Source: Endothia cerciana (taxonomy: Eukaryota > Ascomycota > Sordariomycetes > Diaporthales > Cryphonectriaceae). From it: a stretch of DNA of 64,000 nt. Location of the stretch: the NCBI GenBank assembly GCA_026119935.1, contig JALRMH010000016.1, positions 675,694-739,693 of the forward strand, read 5' to 3'. The first letter of the stretch is position 1. The number at the start of each line of letters is the position of its first letter. Both the position numbers and the translations under genes were made by a program. The notes under the pieces are model-generated. The model saw only the letters and a program-made list of their open reading frames with translations, was not told the origin of the DNA and ran no database searches. Of this stretch, positions 20,920 to 31,575 are shown piece after piece.

Positions 20920-22861
20920 ATGGAAGACAACAATAGTGTCCTTGACTACCATTCTTCGTACCAGTATGAGCCTCTACCTGACCCGGAGGACTATATCAGG
21001 CTTCTCAAGGTCACCCAGAATTCAGTCCGTGAAGGTCAAGTACCTTCCCTCCAGGGTAGGATGGTGTCTTGGTCCCTAAGTGAAGCCGACATACCCTGCT
21101 ATACCGCCATCTCGTATACATGGGGAGACCCGAGTCGGATAACACAAATCTTGGTTAACGGGCAGATGCTGATAGTCACTCAAAATTGCGAAGATGCGCT
21201 CAGGCAGGCGTGGCGCCACAACAACAATGCCTGGTACTGGATCGATTTTATCTGCATAGACCAGAAGAATCTGTGGGAGAAAGGACATCAAGTATTCCGC
21301 ATGGGTCAGACCTATGGGAGTGCCCAGTATGTGCTTGCCTGTATTGGGGAGCATGCCGCCGACAGCGAGAAGCTTCTTCGTGTTATCAATGACAATGCAG
21401 ATCTCACAGTTGATATTGACTTGGAAAGAGCTGATTTCAGACTGGAAGATGTGGACCCTCTGGGTGCAATTGGGAGCATTGTTGAGCTGGCGATATTTCC
21501 ACCGGCTCTGGGTATATCAGGAGCTGTGCCTCGGTAGGCAGATCATTTTCTGCTGCGGGGATGAGAGGGTCTCTGTCTACGCATTGGATGGGCTGGCCTC
21601 CATGAGCCATGTCTGGAGTGGGGCCGACGACGAGTCAAAGGTCGTGAATGTTGGGTTACAGGCCGCCGAAAATAAGATGCGGGTCGTATATAACAAGATT
21701 TCGGCCTCGCGTGAGGGGTTACCAATGGCCAAGCTCCTAGCCATGGAGCATATCTATCAGACCGAGAGCAATAAGTTACAACATACGCACGATAGGTCGC
21801 AGGCAGAGCGCGAGAAGTTGAAGGCAGAGCGCGAGAGGTTGATGGCAAAGCGCGATGCGCTACAAGACAAGGTGCCGAAGTCCCGAGAGCTCTTAAGCAT
21901 CGGTGCTTCCTCTGGAGAGGCCAAAATGAGCCTGCTCCAGCTGCTCCGGAACGTTCGAGATCTAGGGCTACAGTGTCGGTACGTGAAGGACAAGTTCTTC
22001 GGGATCCTGGCGATGGTTGACTGGAAGCAACGCAAACCCATCATACCCGGATATGGAGAGAACGACTTTGAACTCGCCGCAGAAGTGTGTGACATTATCT
22101 GCAAGATGGATGGCAATTGGTATTGTTTTGATCTAAGTCTTTGGTACAACATGGCCAAGGAAGTCGCCGGGACCCTCGAGCTGCCGGCATTGTACAGCTC
22201 GTGCAATGCGATCGACACAGCGGAGTCGTGGAATATTGGACTCGTCAGAGCGATCGAACAGCGCAAAAAATTAGCATCAGCTACGCCGACCCGGAGAACG
22301 ATCCGGACATGGAGCGGCGGCAGAGCAGCGAATTTTTGCGGATATCGCCTGAGGAGTGATGGTGCATGCTGGTCTCTCGAAGGGTATAAATCGGCCAAGA
22401 TAACGCAATTTCAAGGCTGTTCTCACAGCTGTCCTCAACGCTGTTCTGTTAAGGCTTTGACAGCGTTCAACGAGGCAGGCGATCACGGAGTGCTGTTACC
22501 TGGAGCAGCACAGGACGGAGACTTGTGTCTTGTCTCGGATACTTGGCCCTTTTACCGCGGACTCATGCTTGTTGTTAGAGAGTCGCCTCTGATCGGAGAG
22601 TTTGAGATTGTGGGCCAGGGAGTATGTAGTAGTGGTTTCAATTTTGCAGAGCTGGGACAAGCTTGCGATTTTGAAGTCTTCATTAGTGGGATGGATGGTC
22701 TCATTTTGCTGGGGTTTGAGAACGTGGTTTGTGGATGGCAGCGATCTCGCCCAGAGATGAACATAGGGCTGGCCACGCAGCTCTCCGACTTCCTGGAAAT
22801 GGGATTGTGTGGGCACCCAGGCTCTTCATTTGCACGCCAAAAATATATACAGGGTACGTAA
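20920..22861 (+). CDS. HET (heterokaryon incompatibility) domain protein
   Basis: Fungal HET proteins trigger or modulate cell death after hyphal fusion of unlike strains. HET motif 1, YTAISYTWGDPS, is near residue 63; motif 2 is WIDFICIDQKN near 104; then YVLACIGEHAADSE. The reading frame changes afterwards. The best model is a 61 nt intron at 21380-21440 (weak GTGTTA donor, TTGAC branch, TTTCAG acceptor), after which WVQLGALLSWRYFHRLWVYQEL restores the expected HET block. Exons 20920-21379 and 21441-22861 give 626 residues. A Lys/Glu-rich coiled coil (QAEREKLKAERERLMAKRD) is inserted, then KDKFFGILAMVDW as in other HET proteins. If the intron is not real, the gene is frame-shifted. The C-terminal boundary is also uncertain, since the stop overlaps a possible GTACGT donor. 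Confidence 0.75.
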
Positions 22862-24710
22862 CTGTACGTTCGTATGGATGCAACAACTTTGGCGTTTCGG
22901 CCGATACATATCTGCTCGAGTTATCTTGATGACCTTTTCAAAGTCGTCCTCATTGATTTGCTCTTCGGTGGCCGTTTTGTCAAGATCCACGCAGCCGCCG
23001 TCTGGAGGCAAACAAAGGGCTGCGGAGAAGGAGTCATAGCATGCCCCATTCCCTGGACTGATGGTATGACACCACCTAAATATCCTAGGGTCCAAGGTAT
23101 GTCCTCTGAGATATGTTCCGTTGAGGTATCTGATGGGGCCCGGACCACCGTCGTAACTTGATTATGTATGTCATGTCAGATATAACGGGTCATCTTGGGC
23201 CCTGCCTAGTGAGGTGGGTTGAATGTCGTAGTTTCGCTTGTATCAATCGCGTCCAAGCCCCCCCCTGTGAGCCCCTTTAGGGCTGAAGTAGGGGGAGGGA
23301 ATGCCAGGTGGTCATCATGGCATCGTCGGCCAGGCTGTCCAGGTCCTGTCGGCTTTGAACCAGGAACGGTTGCCCAATTCCCGCTCATCTTACTCCGGGG
23401 TAGCGTTGAAGAAGCCGTCTATATAAACTGGCTAAAGATGCCCGATCTCCCTTCGTAATGACAACATCATGATGTCCCCCATATCCTTGCCGCCTGCCAG
23501 CACAGGGACGTCCAGCAATAGTTGTGTTCTCGCTATGGCCGTCCTCAGCGGTGATCAGGTGGAGTCTCTCTGCATGTTATCGATGTGCCTCACCCCCTGT
23601 AGTCCACATTCGCACAAGGGCACTGTCTCTGCTGATGTGGGGCCAGGGTTTACTATGATAACAAGACCTTGAAGCTCCACCGATAAGCAACATTAGTGCT
23701 GCGCATTTCCTCTCCCAGGATATCTCACAACTGGGCTGGCCACGTTTGACCCGGAGGACGAAGCTCGAGCAGATGGTTCATTTGCCATGGGTTTCCCCGG
23801 GGCGGGCTCCAGGGCAGCGTCGCCGAAGTAGGGTGCGCGTTTTCATGTATATTGGAGAGGGTTCCAAAAGGATCGCCTTTAACCCAGCTGTTGCGCAAGC
23901 ACTACACAGCGTGAACGCCCTCATCGCCGTCGAGCGCGAGATTCCAAGCTCTGTAGCGGTGTCACCTCGGCTGGGTTTTCCGCCCCTTCCGCGCTGTCTG
24001 GGGTCTGTAGCCTGCTTTGCTCGAGGCCGTCTGCCGGGCTCGCTGAGCACCGACGTCGGCCGGCTCCTTGATCTGAGCACTATGCCAGAGTCCTCCGTCT
24101 TGCGACGTCCGCCTTTCAAACCTGTTGTTGCAGGAGCACAATGATATTGGCTTCTGCGACACCTACTAGGCCCGCCCACTAACAATACATATGCATTGTC
24201 TTTGCCGGTGACTTGGACTCTTCACTACTACTATAGCATGTTGACACAGGCTAGGTGCAACAGTATTCCGCACAGACACTTACTCGGAAGCATAATGAAC
24301 GATGATCTCTGGCTGACGTTTCCCAACTGTCAGGATGGGGAATGCTGGTCCGAGTAAATGGCCATTGGATCCCTTCTCAGACGACTTATTCGATCATCAG
24401 AGGTCCTTTGACATGATGGTGCCCATGACCTGCGCTGACTGGCCTCAGTGCCCAGCATAGCGAACAACGCTGGAGTTGTCAGGCCCCCATGGACCCCCCC
24501 ACCCCCACCCGGGGCTGGAGGGGAGGACCCTCGAAGGCAGCAGGGGTCGCCCCCTGTGTCTGCGGGGAGATGCAGGGCGGGGGGGACCGGAACGAACGCG
24601 GTCCCAGGCGCGTGACAACACCAGCTTCCAGTCGCACCACCCACAGGGCTTTGCCGCGACCACCACGACCACCCGGTGCCTCATCGCAGGGCGCCGGGCC
24701 AGCAGGGGTC
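22862..24710. other. Intergenic region
   Basis: 1.85 kb between the HET gene and the checkpoint gene. Several short frames exist (for example 23746-24144) without motifs. The upstream in-frame ATG at 24489 of the next gene lies here; its Pro/Gly/Arg-rich extension looks non-coding. Confidence 0.5.
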
Positions 24711-27269
24711 ATGGACGACTTCCTAGACGACGGCTTCGACGAGCTAAACGACACGACGCTACAGGAGCTTGAAACCCACGCCATCCAGTTCTCCCAGGCC
24801 CAGAAGTTCGGCCAGTCGCAATCGCAGGCGCCGCCCAGGAATAACGATGGCTACGGGCTGGAGGACGACGACCTCGACGACACGGTCGTCATAGATGAGG
24901 CCGCTCAGGTGCCCGTCCGTCACTCTGTCGAGAGACAGCCGCCCGTCGCAGGCGCATCCTTTGCCCAAGATGCACGCCAGCTGCCGAGCCGTAGCCTGCA
25001 ACAACCACGATGGCAACAGCCCCCTGCCGGCCCAAAGCCTCCCACGCAATATCCTACCGTACGGCGCTCCGGTCCTCCCTCCAGCCGCTATGCCCCTCCC
25101 CGCCCGAGCATGGCCCAGCGGATGGGCCCTCCTCCAGTACCAGCCTCAACCCGCTACGGCAATCCTCAAACCGCGAGCTCTCATCCCGCGCATCCTGCGG
25201 GATACCAGCAGTCTCAGGGCCCACAGCAGCACCCCGGACCTATACAACAGAACCAGAACGACTTGGTCGAAGCCCTACAGGCGCGCGTGCGAGCCCTTGA
25301 AAATGATCTCAACTCGGCCAGAGGCGAGGTCTCCATCGTCCGGTCCAAGTACGAAAGGTTCATGTCTACCCATGAAGCCGAGGTCTCGAAGCTTAAGAAG
25401 CAGAACGCCGAGGCGCTCGCAAGGCAACAGCGTATTGTGGAAGCAGCTATTCATAACGAGAAGACTGCTGCGACCGAGCTGCAGTTTACGCGCCAGGATC
25501 TGAGGGACGAGCTGCAGAGGTCGAAGAAGCAGCGGACGGAGTCCGTGCAGAGCGGCACCTCGACTCCCAGGAAGAACAAGTCGAAGGGGCGGAAGAATGT
25601 GGCGGACGGCTTCGACGATATAGAGATACTGCCGAGCCCATCTAAGGCCCAGGGCGGGGCCAAGGGCAAGGGCAAGGCGGCGTCATTTGCGCCTGGGGAG
25701 AGGACACCGACCAGGGGCAAGAGGAAACGACCCACTACGGACAGCCCGGTGACAGCACTGGAGGTTGAAGACGATGTAGCCATGGCAGATGCTGCATCCC
25801 CTGGCTTCGGTGCGCAGGTTGAGCCGGCTGGTCCGGTCATCCGGCCGACTGCCCTGCCGTACGATCTTCTACGTCTTGTCCTCGATCATGGCGCAATCCA
25901 CGGCCAGCCCTTGACTTTCGATCTGCTTGCCCGATATAGCTTTCCTTCGGATCCAGACCAGTCCTTCGCGGGCATCATCTTCCAAAGACTGCCTTCTCTA
26001 GGTGACCCGCATGACCCTCTGCGTTTGCTCATCGACTTCTGCGACATGATCATTGACCTGTGGGACCAATGCTTACGAGAAAAGTTTTATGAGCCCGTCT
26101 TCGATCTTATATCGCTTGTCACGTTCATCCTACAACTGAACACTATATCAGTGGCGCCCTACATTGTCTCGACATTAATACCTGTTTCGCGAGCTACCAT
26201 CTTCCTTCTCGCAGTCCATCGATTCGAAAGTGTGAACGGCGACATCTCCACGAATCCAGACGAGACGATACAGCATCTCGTCCTTAACATTAATACCGAA
26301 GGCACACTCCAGCTCATGTACCTTGCGGCTCTCGGCTGTGTCGACTCCTACCTGCTCGACCCAGAACACTCCCCAGACCTTGGCCCCGAGTGTGACTCTC
26401 CGCAGAGGCTCTACTGGAAGCTGATGCCGATAGACTTCGTGCTTCTGATGCTTTCACCTAAACAGCCGCAGGACGAATTCCTCGGGATGCTGAACTTGCT
26501 GTGCACGTCCTGCCTCCCCGAATCCATCGGGTCCATAACCGGGGAGAAGGATCGGGACCCGGAATTCGTGGCACAGGCCCTCATCGAGCGCGTGAGCAAG
26601 ATCATGCACGTACCTCACCAGTGGGTGACGCCCGGCAATTCGGCTGGGGTCTATGGACATCGGCAGTACCTTGTCCGACTGGCGGCGTTGAGGACGCTGA
26701 TGGCCTTCGCGCAGTCGCCGCTCGGTGTGAAACAGCTTGCGCTTAGCGGCGTCGCCATACCAAGGCTGGTTAATGCATTGTGCGGCGCTGTTGATGCGCT
26801 ATACGATATGGACATACCGGTCAAGCTCTTTCAGCCGGCAGCCGATGAGGCTGAGGGCGAGGCAGAAGCCTCCGAGATAGCAGGAGAGGCTGAGCCGATC
26901 CAAAAAGTCTCCAAGGACGACGAACTACCGGCCGGAGACAGCACCCTCGAACCTTTGGTCACTGATGAGACCCTTGAAATTAACCCCACGCCCCTTCTCT
27001 ACACGCTCATTTCATCTATCACCCTCCTCTTACACACACTGGTGACCGACCCATCGACTTCGGCGCATATCGACATGCGCGCCAAGCTGTCGACGTCCCA
27101 TGGCGCGTCGCAGAAGTACCTACTCACACTGTCGCGGCTCAACTACGCTGAAGAGGACCTAGTACTTGAAGCGGGCATTGACCCGGGTACCTGTGATCGG
27201 GCGAACCACCTGTTGGAATTAGCCATCACGCCGGATGAGGCGGAGGGAGTGCAGGAAGTCTTTGGTTGA
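24711..27269 (+). CDS. uvsD: DNA damage checkpoint protein Rad26/UvsD (ATRIP/Ddc2 family)
   Basis: Partner subunit of the ATR/Mec1/Rad3 kinase: it brings the kinase to RPA-coated single-stranded DNA in the nucleus. Single exon, 852 residues from the ATG at 24711. That start is chosen because MDDFLDDGFDELNDTTLQELE matches the N-terminus of fungal Rad26/UvsD. A Pro/Gln-rich linker follows, then a coiled coil at about residues 180-275 (LVEALQARVRALENDLNSAR onward), as expected for dimerisation. A basic segment with KSKGRKNVADGFDDIEILPS is another family hallmark. The C-terminal 450 residues are a helical repeat-like region (LPYDLLRLVLDHGAIHGQPL, then FDLISLVTFILQLNTISVAP), matching the Rad26/Lcd1 domain. 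An acidic linker (EAEGEAEASEIAGEAE) lies late in the protein. Assignment is confident by motif memory, not by search. Confidence 0.88.
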   Translation: MDDFLDDGFDELNDTTLQELETHAIQFSQAQKFGQSQSQAPPRNNDGYGLEDDDLDDTVVIDEAAQVPVRHSVERQPPVAGASFAQDARQLPSRSLQQPRWQQPPAGPKPPTQYPTVRRSGPPSSRYAPPRPSMAQRMGPPPVPASTRYGNPQTASSHPAHPAGYQQSQGPQQHPGPIQQNQNDLVEALQARVRALENDLNSARGEVSIVRSKYERFMSTHEAEVSKLKKQNAEALARQQRIVEAAIHNEKTAATELQFTRQDLRDELQRSKKQRTESVQSGTSTPRKNKSKGRKNVADGFDDIEILPSPSKAQGGAKGKGKAASFAPGERTPTRGKRKRPTTDSPVTALEVEDDVAMADAASPGFGAQVEPAGPVIRPTALPYDLLRLVLDHGAIHGQPLTFDLLARYSFPSDPDQSFAGIIFQRLPSLGDPHDPLRLLIDFCDMIIDLWDQCLREKFYEPVFDLISLVTFILQLNTISVAPYIVSTLIPVSRATIFLLAVHRFESVNGDISTNPDETIQHLVLNINTEGTLQLMYLAALGCVDSYLLDPEHSPDLGPECDSPQRLYWKLMPIDFVLLMLSPKQPQDEFLGMLNLLCTSCLPESIGSITGEKDRDPEFVAQALIERVSKIMHVPHQWVTPGNSAGVYGHRQYLVRLAALRTLMAFAQSPLGVKQLALSGVAIPRLVNALCGAVDALYDMDIPVKLFQPAADEAEGEAEASEIAGEAEPIQKVSKDDELPAGDSTLEPLVTDETLEINPTPLLYTLISSITLLLHTLVTDPSTSAHIDMRAKLSTSHGASQKYLLTLSRLNYAEEDLVLEAGIDPGTCDRANHLLELAITPDEAEGVQEVFG

Positions 27270-27767
27270 TAGGTGGGTGGAAGCCAGCTACTAATGCCTG
27301 GGGCGATATAGACCCAGCTGTAGGAAAGAGAGGCTGTAACGAGTTTTCATGAGATATAATGGCATGAGATTATGGTACCGCTTCTAGTTTCGCTAGGCCG
27401 TCTGAGACCCTGGCACCTGTGGACAGGACCTTTCTCCTATATTCCAAAGACACCGTGCACATCATGGGTAGCACATGGAACGCTGGAGACAATGCAATGC
27501 TTGGTGAAGCTCGACATGAACCATTAAAGAGCAAGAACATCAACATCATTGTTGCACTTAATCGAAGTGAAGGGGTAGAAGGCCCATCCCTATCTAAAAG
27601 ACATGCTGGTGTGCATCTGCCTTCTTTCAACTCGACCTGATTACGCTGTAAAGAGCAAACGCACCGTCATGTCGTCCAGGGCGCCAGGCCACTTGTTCTG
27701 CATGCCAGTCTTGGCCTTGGCCTTACGGTTGCCGTTCTCGACGTTTGCGTTCCTCTTCCTATCGCCC
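27270..27767. other. Intergenic, convergent
   Basis: About 500 bp between convergent genes. The right part may include a last intron and 3' end of the secreted-protein gene, because its stop codon overlaps a GTGAGG donor-like site. Confidence 0.45.
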
Positions 27768-28496
27768 TCACCTGGTCGAGCGGCGGGTCGCGTTGCCTCC
27801 CCCGGCGGCCGCAGCAGGGGCAACCGATGCCGATGCTGCCGCGGGCGCCGCTGCGGTGCCCGTAGAGCCGCATCCCGCGGTAGCCTGGATCGTAGTCAGT
27901 AACAAGGCAAAAAGCCACTCCGTCTTCAGCGTGATCTTGTGGGGACGTAGGGACCCGCTCACATCAGCCATGTTCTTCATGTTCTGCTGTATGCCCCCCG
28001 TAAAATCCGTCTGCAGCGTCTTCACGGTCTGCATGTTCCCCTGGACGTCGTCCGAGCCCGCCATGGTCAGGTTGGTGGCGAGGCCCAGCTCCTGCAGCTG
28101 GGCGTTGGCCACGATCGCGACCCCCGACGTCGCCTGATTGCCCGCGGGCGTGATGAGCTGGTTCGCCTCGCGGATCGCGATGCCGTTGTTGACGAACTGG
28201 AGCAGCGCGGTCCGGGCCTGGCCCCAGGCCTGCTGGTCGACGGGCTGCGCAGCGAGCAGGGTCGCCATCTGGTTGACCGTGGCGAGCTCCTGCTGCTGGT
28301 CCGCGATGTTCAGCGAGATGCCCTGGGCCAGGATCGCGGCCTGTGCGCAGGCCACGTCTTGTGCTGTGGGCGTGGTCGCCTGCCTGGCCACGAGGCGTGC
28401 GGCGATGAGCTGGTCGTCTCGGCCCGCGACGTATGCGCTAGTCAACCCTGAGGCCAGGAGGACTCTGAAGAGCATTGAGGCGTGCATCGTGAACAA
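27768..28496 (-). CDS. Small secreted Ala/Gln-rich protein
   Basis: Probably a secreted or wall-associated helical protein; I do not recognise the family with certainty (it loosely resembles hydrophobic surface-binding proteins). Exon 1 is 28496-27963. A 78 nt in-frame intron (27962-27885) is well supported: GTGAGC donor, TACTGAC branch, CCAG acceptor; retaining it would add 26 codons including a hydrophobic block. Exon 2 is 27884-27768; the spliced product is 216 residues. Signal peptide around MLFRVLLASGLTSAYVA, then a possible basic cleavage site (LVARQ), then amphipathic helices (QDVACAQAAILAQGISLNIA, LQFVNNGIAIREANQLI). The C-terminus is Ala/Gly-rich. The stop lies inside a GTGAGG, so a further intron and another C-terminus are possible. 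Confidence 0.72.
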   Translation of the reverse strand: MFTMHASMLFRVLLASGLTSAYVAGRDDQLIAARLVARQATTPTAQDVACAQAAILAQGISLNIADQQQELATVNQMATLLAAQPVDQQAWGQARTALLQFVNNGIAIREANQLITPAGNQATSGVAIVANAQLQELGLATNLTMAGSDDVQGNMQTVKTLQTDFTGGIQQNMKNMADVSGSLRPHKITLKTEWLFALLLTTIQATAGCGSTGTAAAPAAASASVAPAAAAGGGNATRRSTR

Positions 28497-29918
28497 GTTA
28501 TCGATGTCAAGAATTAGTTGTAGTCGACCAAGACCGGCTTAGCCACTGATCCGATGCCAGATGAGCGACGAGAATAGTATCTAGACGAAGATTATAAAAG
28601 CAAGCCTTGCTCGCTGGTCCAGGTAGGAAAAACACAAGGACAAGACCGTACGTAGGCCAAGAGAAGTCAGATCTGTTCAGATATCATTTGGCCGCTGAGG
28701 GCTCCTGAGGGCTCCTGAGGGCTTATTCGTATATGAACCAATTCTAGTTGAACGCAGCAACGTTCACACCAAAGTCGCGCCCCCATCCCCACAGATTAGA
28801 CTACCGGATCCGCGAAGGATCCAGGGCACTGAAAAGCTTCACAAAATTCTTGGCATCTTCAACAAAGCTGCCACCAATTTCTCCATGCATTGCGATAGGG
28901 AGAGGCCAAAAAGGTGAGACAGAATGTCAAGGGCGTTACCGCGCGCGCCCCCCCCCCCCCCGGCGCAGGTGATGAACGATGCTAGTTGATGTTTCACTGG
29001 TTTATCCTGCCTTGTCTCGGGCTTGAGTTGTCGCCTAATGTTTTCCCGAATGATCTGATAACTGCTGCTACTGACACCGCCGCGAGTCAGACGAGATTGT
29101 CAGTGTCTTTGCGCCAGTCTAGAGAGTGTGCAAAAAGGACATGGAAGACTGAGGTGAATTTATCCCAAGATCTCGTCTGTTCGCAAGCTGTTTAGGGTAG
29201 GGGGACGTTTTAAACGTTAAAAAGTGGATCGGTCCTTAACAAAAGACAAGCTCGCTCTGCGATCACTTGGCGCGCTTGGGAAGCTTTGGACCGCCAGTGA
29301 TACTGCTCGTTCGTCGAGTTGTTCCTGCGTCCTTGAAAGTTTCGCTAGAATGTATGCACAGTCAAAGGCTGTTTGGAAGGTGTTGCACATCGCTGGACGA
29401 GACCGAGGCAGAGCCCCGAAGGATTCGTTGACACTTCCGATGAATGAGAATGCGTCGGCGCCGATGGAGATATCGTTCTCACATATATGGTAAGGGTTTT
29501 CGAGAGGCTATGGCGCTGAAGGATGGGCGAATTTGTGCACAGTAGGTGCAGCACAAGAGGAAACATGATCTTCCGCGCCCCTGCAGTAAACAGTTTTAAG
29601 CAGATCTTCCGTGCTCGAGGCCGGGCTTGCTACCAGCAGTGGTGTATGCCCACATATGAAGTTCGGCTCCTTGTGGCCCAAAGCCGAGTCTCTCGCCTCT
29701 TTGATCGCAGCACGGCTGATGGCAGGACGCGAAGAGATCCATCAATGGATAGCCCTGCCCATCGTTTCCTCGGCGAATGGAGGAAAGCAACAAATACGTA
29801 TGATGCATCAGTTGGTAGCCTGGCGTCCAGTATGGTTGCGTTGGTTCCGAGGTCGTCGAGGTGACATAGTGTGAACTCTAATGCGGTTTGCCGTCGTGAA
29901 AGCGGCCCAGGCGCTATC
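28497..29918. other. Intergenic region
   Basis: 1.4 kb. It includes a short tandem of GAGGGCTCCT (about 28697-28725) and a C-run near 28950. Short frames on both strands at 29220-29960 lack motifs; I see no gene. Confidence 0.5.
28593..28599 (-). promoter_or_regulatory. TATA-like element of the secreted-protein gene
   Basis: TTTTATA on the minus strand, about 97 bp before the ATG at 28496. Confidence 0.3.
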
Positions 29919-30665
29919 TCAAGGCACGACTGAAGCCTTGTTCTCGATGCCGTCGCCAGTCGCATCTATCGTTGGCGGTGCACTGTTGGCATCTGCTTCG
30001 TACGTCTTCCAGCGATACTCCCTCTCGATGCCGCTGCGTCTTTGGGCGGTGTCGCAGAGCTCAAGATCCCCGCAGTCACACTCACCACCGCCTCTCAACC
30101 ACCGATAAGTGATGCTCCATCGGTCCTCGCGCGCCCGGACCGTGCCGTCGCCAAGAGTGTCCGTCTTGCGCTTCTTGATGCCGTGCGTCCAGTGCAGCCT
30201 CGAGTCGCCGGACATCTTCATCAAGCTGCGCGGCTTCAGGTCGACGTCGACGCGGCGGTCGCCCCTGCGGAACTGCATGAAGACTGGCGAGCCCAGGGAC
30301 AGCGAGTAGAGCTGGTCGTAGGCGGAGTGGGTATCGACGTGAGGTGGGATGCCCGCGCCTGGTGGGTAGTACTGTAGGCAGACCTGTTCTGGGGGTCGAC
30401 CCTCATACGTCGGGATGAGCGGTTTCAGCCAGTCTGGAAACTGCTTGAAGGGGATGTCTGGGTCGACACCAAACGTCTTGTAGTCGAAGGTGTAGCCGTA
30501 GTGCAGAGAGATCCTCCCGGTGCGGTCAGGCCACTGGAGCTCGCTGCGGAAAATTTGCACGAGCTTTTTCTCGTGCTGCGGCGAGACGAAATCCTCTCGC
30601 CAGAGAATTCCGTGAGGCTCGACAGGTAATCCTTCCATCTCGACGCAGGCGGGAGCCTCCTTCAC
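29919..30665 (-). CDS. AlkB-type 2-oxoglutarate/Fe(II) dioxygenase (ALKBH8-like domain)
   Basis: Oxidative demethylase or hydroxylase of the AlkB family, acting on nucleic acid bases; the sequence is closest in memory to the ALKBH8 oxygenase domain (tRNA wobble uridine). Single exon, 248 residues. Fold landmarks: DFVSPQHEKKLVQIF, RISLHYGYTFDYKTFGVDPD and EQVCLQYYPPGAGIPPHVDT. Iron ligands H109 and D111 (HVD) and H161 (WTHGIKKRK) are present, as are the 2-oxoglutarate arginines R182 and R188 (RWSITYRWL). No RNA-recognition or methyltransferase domain is attached. A Cys pair (ECDCGDLELC) follows the core and might bind zinc. A telobox-like element sits 118-140 bp upstream. Confidence 0.87.
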   Translation of the reverse strand: MKEAPACVEMEGLPVEPHGILWREDFVSPQHEKKLVQIFRSELQWPDRTGRISLHYGYTFDYKTFGVDPDIPFKQFPDWLKPLIPTYEGRPPEQVCLQYYPPGAGIPPHVDTHSAYDQLYSLSLGSPVFMQFRRGDRRVDVDLKPRSLMKMSGDSRLHWTHGIKKRKTDTLGDGTVRAREDRWSITYRWLRGGGECDCGDLELCDTAQRRSGIEREYRWKTYEADANSAPPTIDATGDGIENKASVVP

Positions 30666-31575
30666 CGCCGCAAGCCCTGTATTGTGCGTCTGGTGGTGGT
30701 CGTTTTTTCTTCTTTCTTTCTTTTTTTAATGGGCTCGGAAGATCTTTTAAAACATATCATGCCCGGGCGCCTCTCGTGCTTCAGGGTTAACCCTAGCCCT
30801 AACCCGCTTCAGACCAGCAGCCAGTAAGCCAGACGAACTTCGATCCCAGGTACTATGGCGTCTACATCGCTTATTGCAGACCATTTTTAGACAGCGGAAT
30901 CGCCGGGTTGTTGACCACATTAAGCAATGTGACTCGCTTCAGGCTCGCATTTCCGACTACTGGTGACATAGAAATCGATATCTTTGGATTGTTGGGCATT
31001 CTCACGTACTTGTCAAACGCAGGCGTGGACTATCGTTCGGACTGCCCGACGAGCCTTGTCATTCCGAAATCTCTTCCAGAATGGGCACAGCCTGTCAATT
31101 TCCGTGTGGCACCCTACAAGAATCTGATGACTGACTTCAGTGGAACACAATCCACGGCGTTTGATATTGTACTCTTAACATTGTGCCATGTGGGCCGCGA
31201 CCCTGATTGGCTCCCACCTAAAGGCATTGTGTTGAAGCCATGAGTTGCCTTTGTACTTCCGACACAATGTCTCACAGCCTCGTGTGGAACGATCGTTGGG
31301 CCTTCGAGAAGGCTTCCCGGAAGTGATGCCTCAGATATTGTACCTCTCAGGATAATGGCCCTCTTCGCGTTCGCGAGATAGATAGCCACTATGGATCCGA
31401 ATATATATCATTGCTTCTTCCTACTTTCTGAATGGCACTCTGTATATCAGTGAGGAGACGAAGATTCTGACAGGGCTTCCAGATTTCATTCTTTTTTTTT
31501 TTCAGTCACGAGATTACTCGCTCGTGGTCTTCCACGACCTCGGCACTCCTTCCTGAGACTAACTTCCTCTGCACT
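30666..31575. other. Divergent intergenic region
   Basis: About 900 bp between the AlkB-type gene and the protease gene. It holds the telobox cluster and a T-rich tract near 31490-31502. An open frame of 111 codons at 30908-31243 has no motif I recognise; it may be a gene fragment or chance. Confidence 0.45.
30783..30805 (-). promoter_or_regulatory. Telomere-repeat-like element
   Basis: Three adjacent telomere-like hexamers including one inverted (AGGGTTAACCCTAG then CCCTAACCC on the plus strand), 118-140 bp before the AlkB-type gene. It is the strongest telobox cluster in the window. Confidence 0.5.

Noticed and set aside
24489..24710. In-frame N-terminal extension of the checkpoint protein
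   Set aside because: Pro/Gly/Arg-rich sequence unlike the family, whose conserved N-terminus begins at 24711.
30908..31243. 111-codon frame between the AlkB-type and protease genes
   Set aside because: Protein-like in parts but no family recognised and no intron or promoter support.
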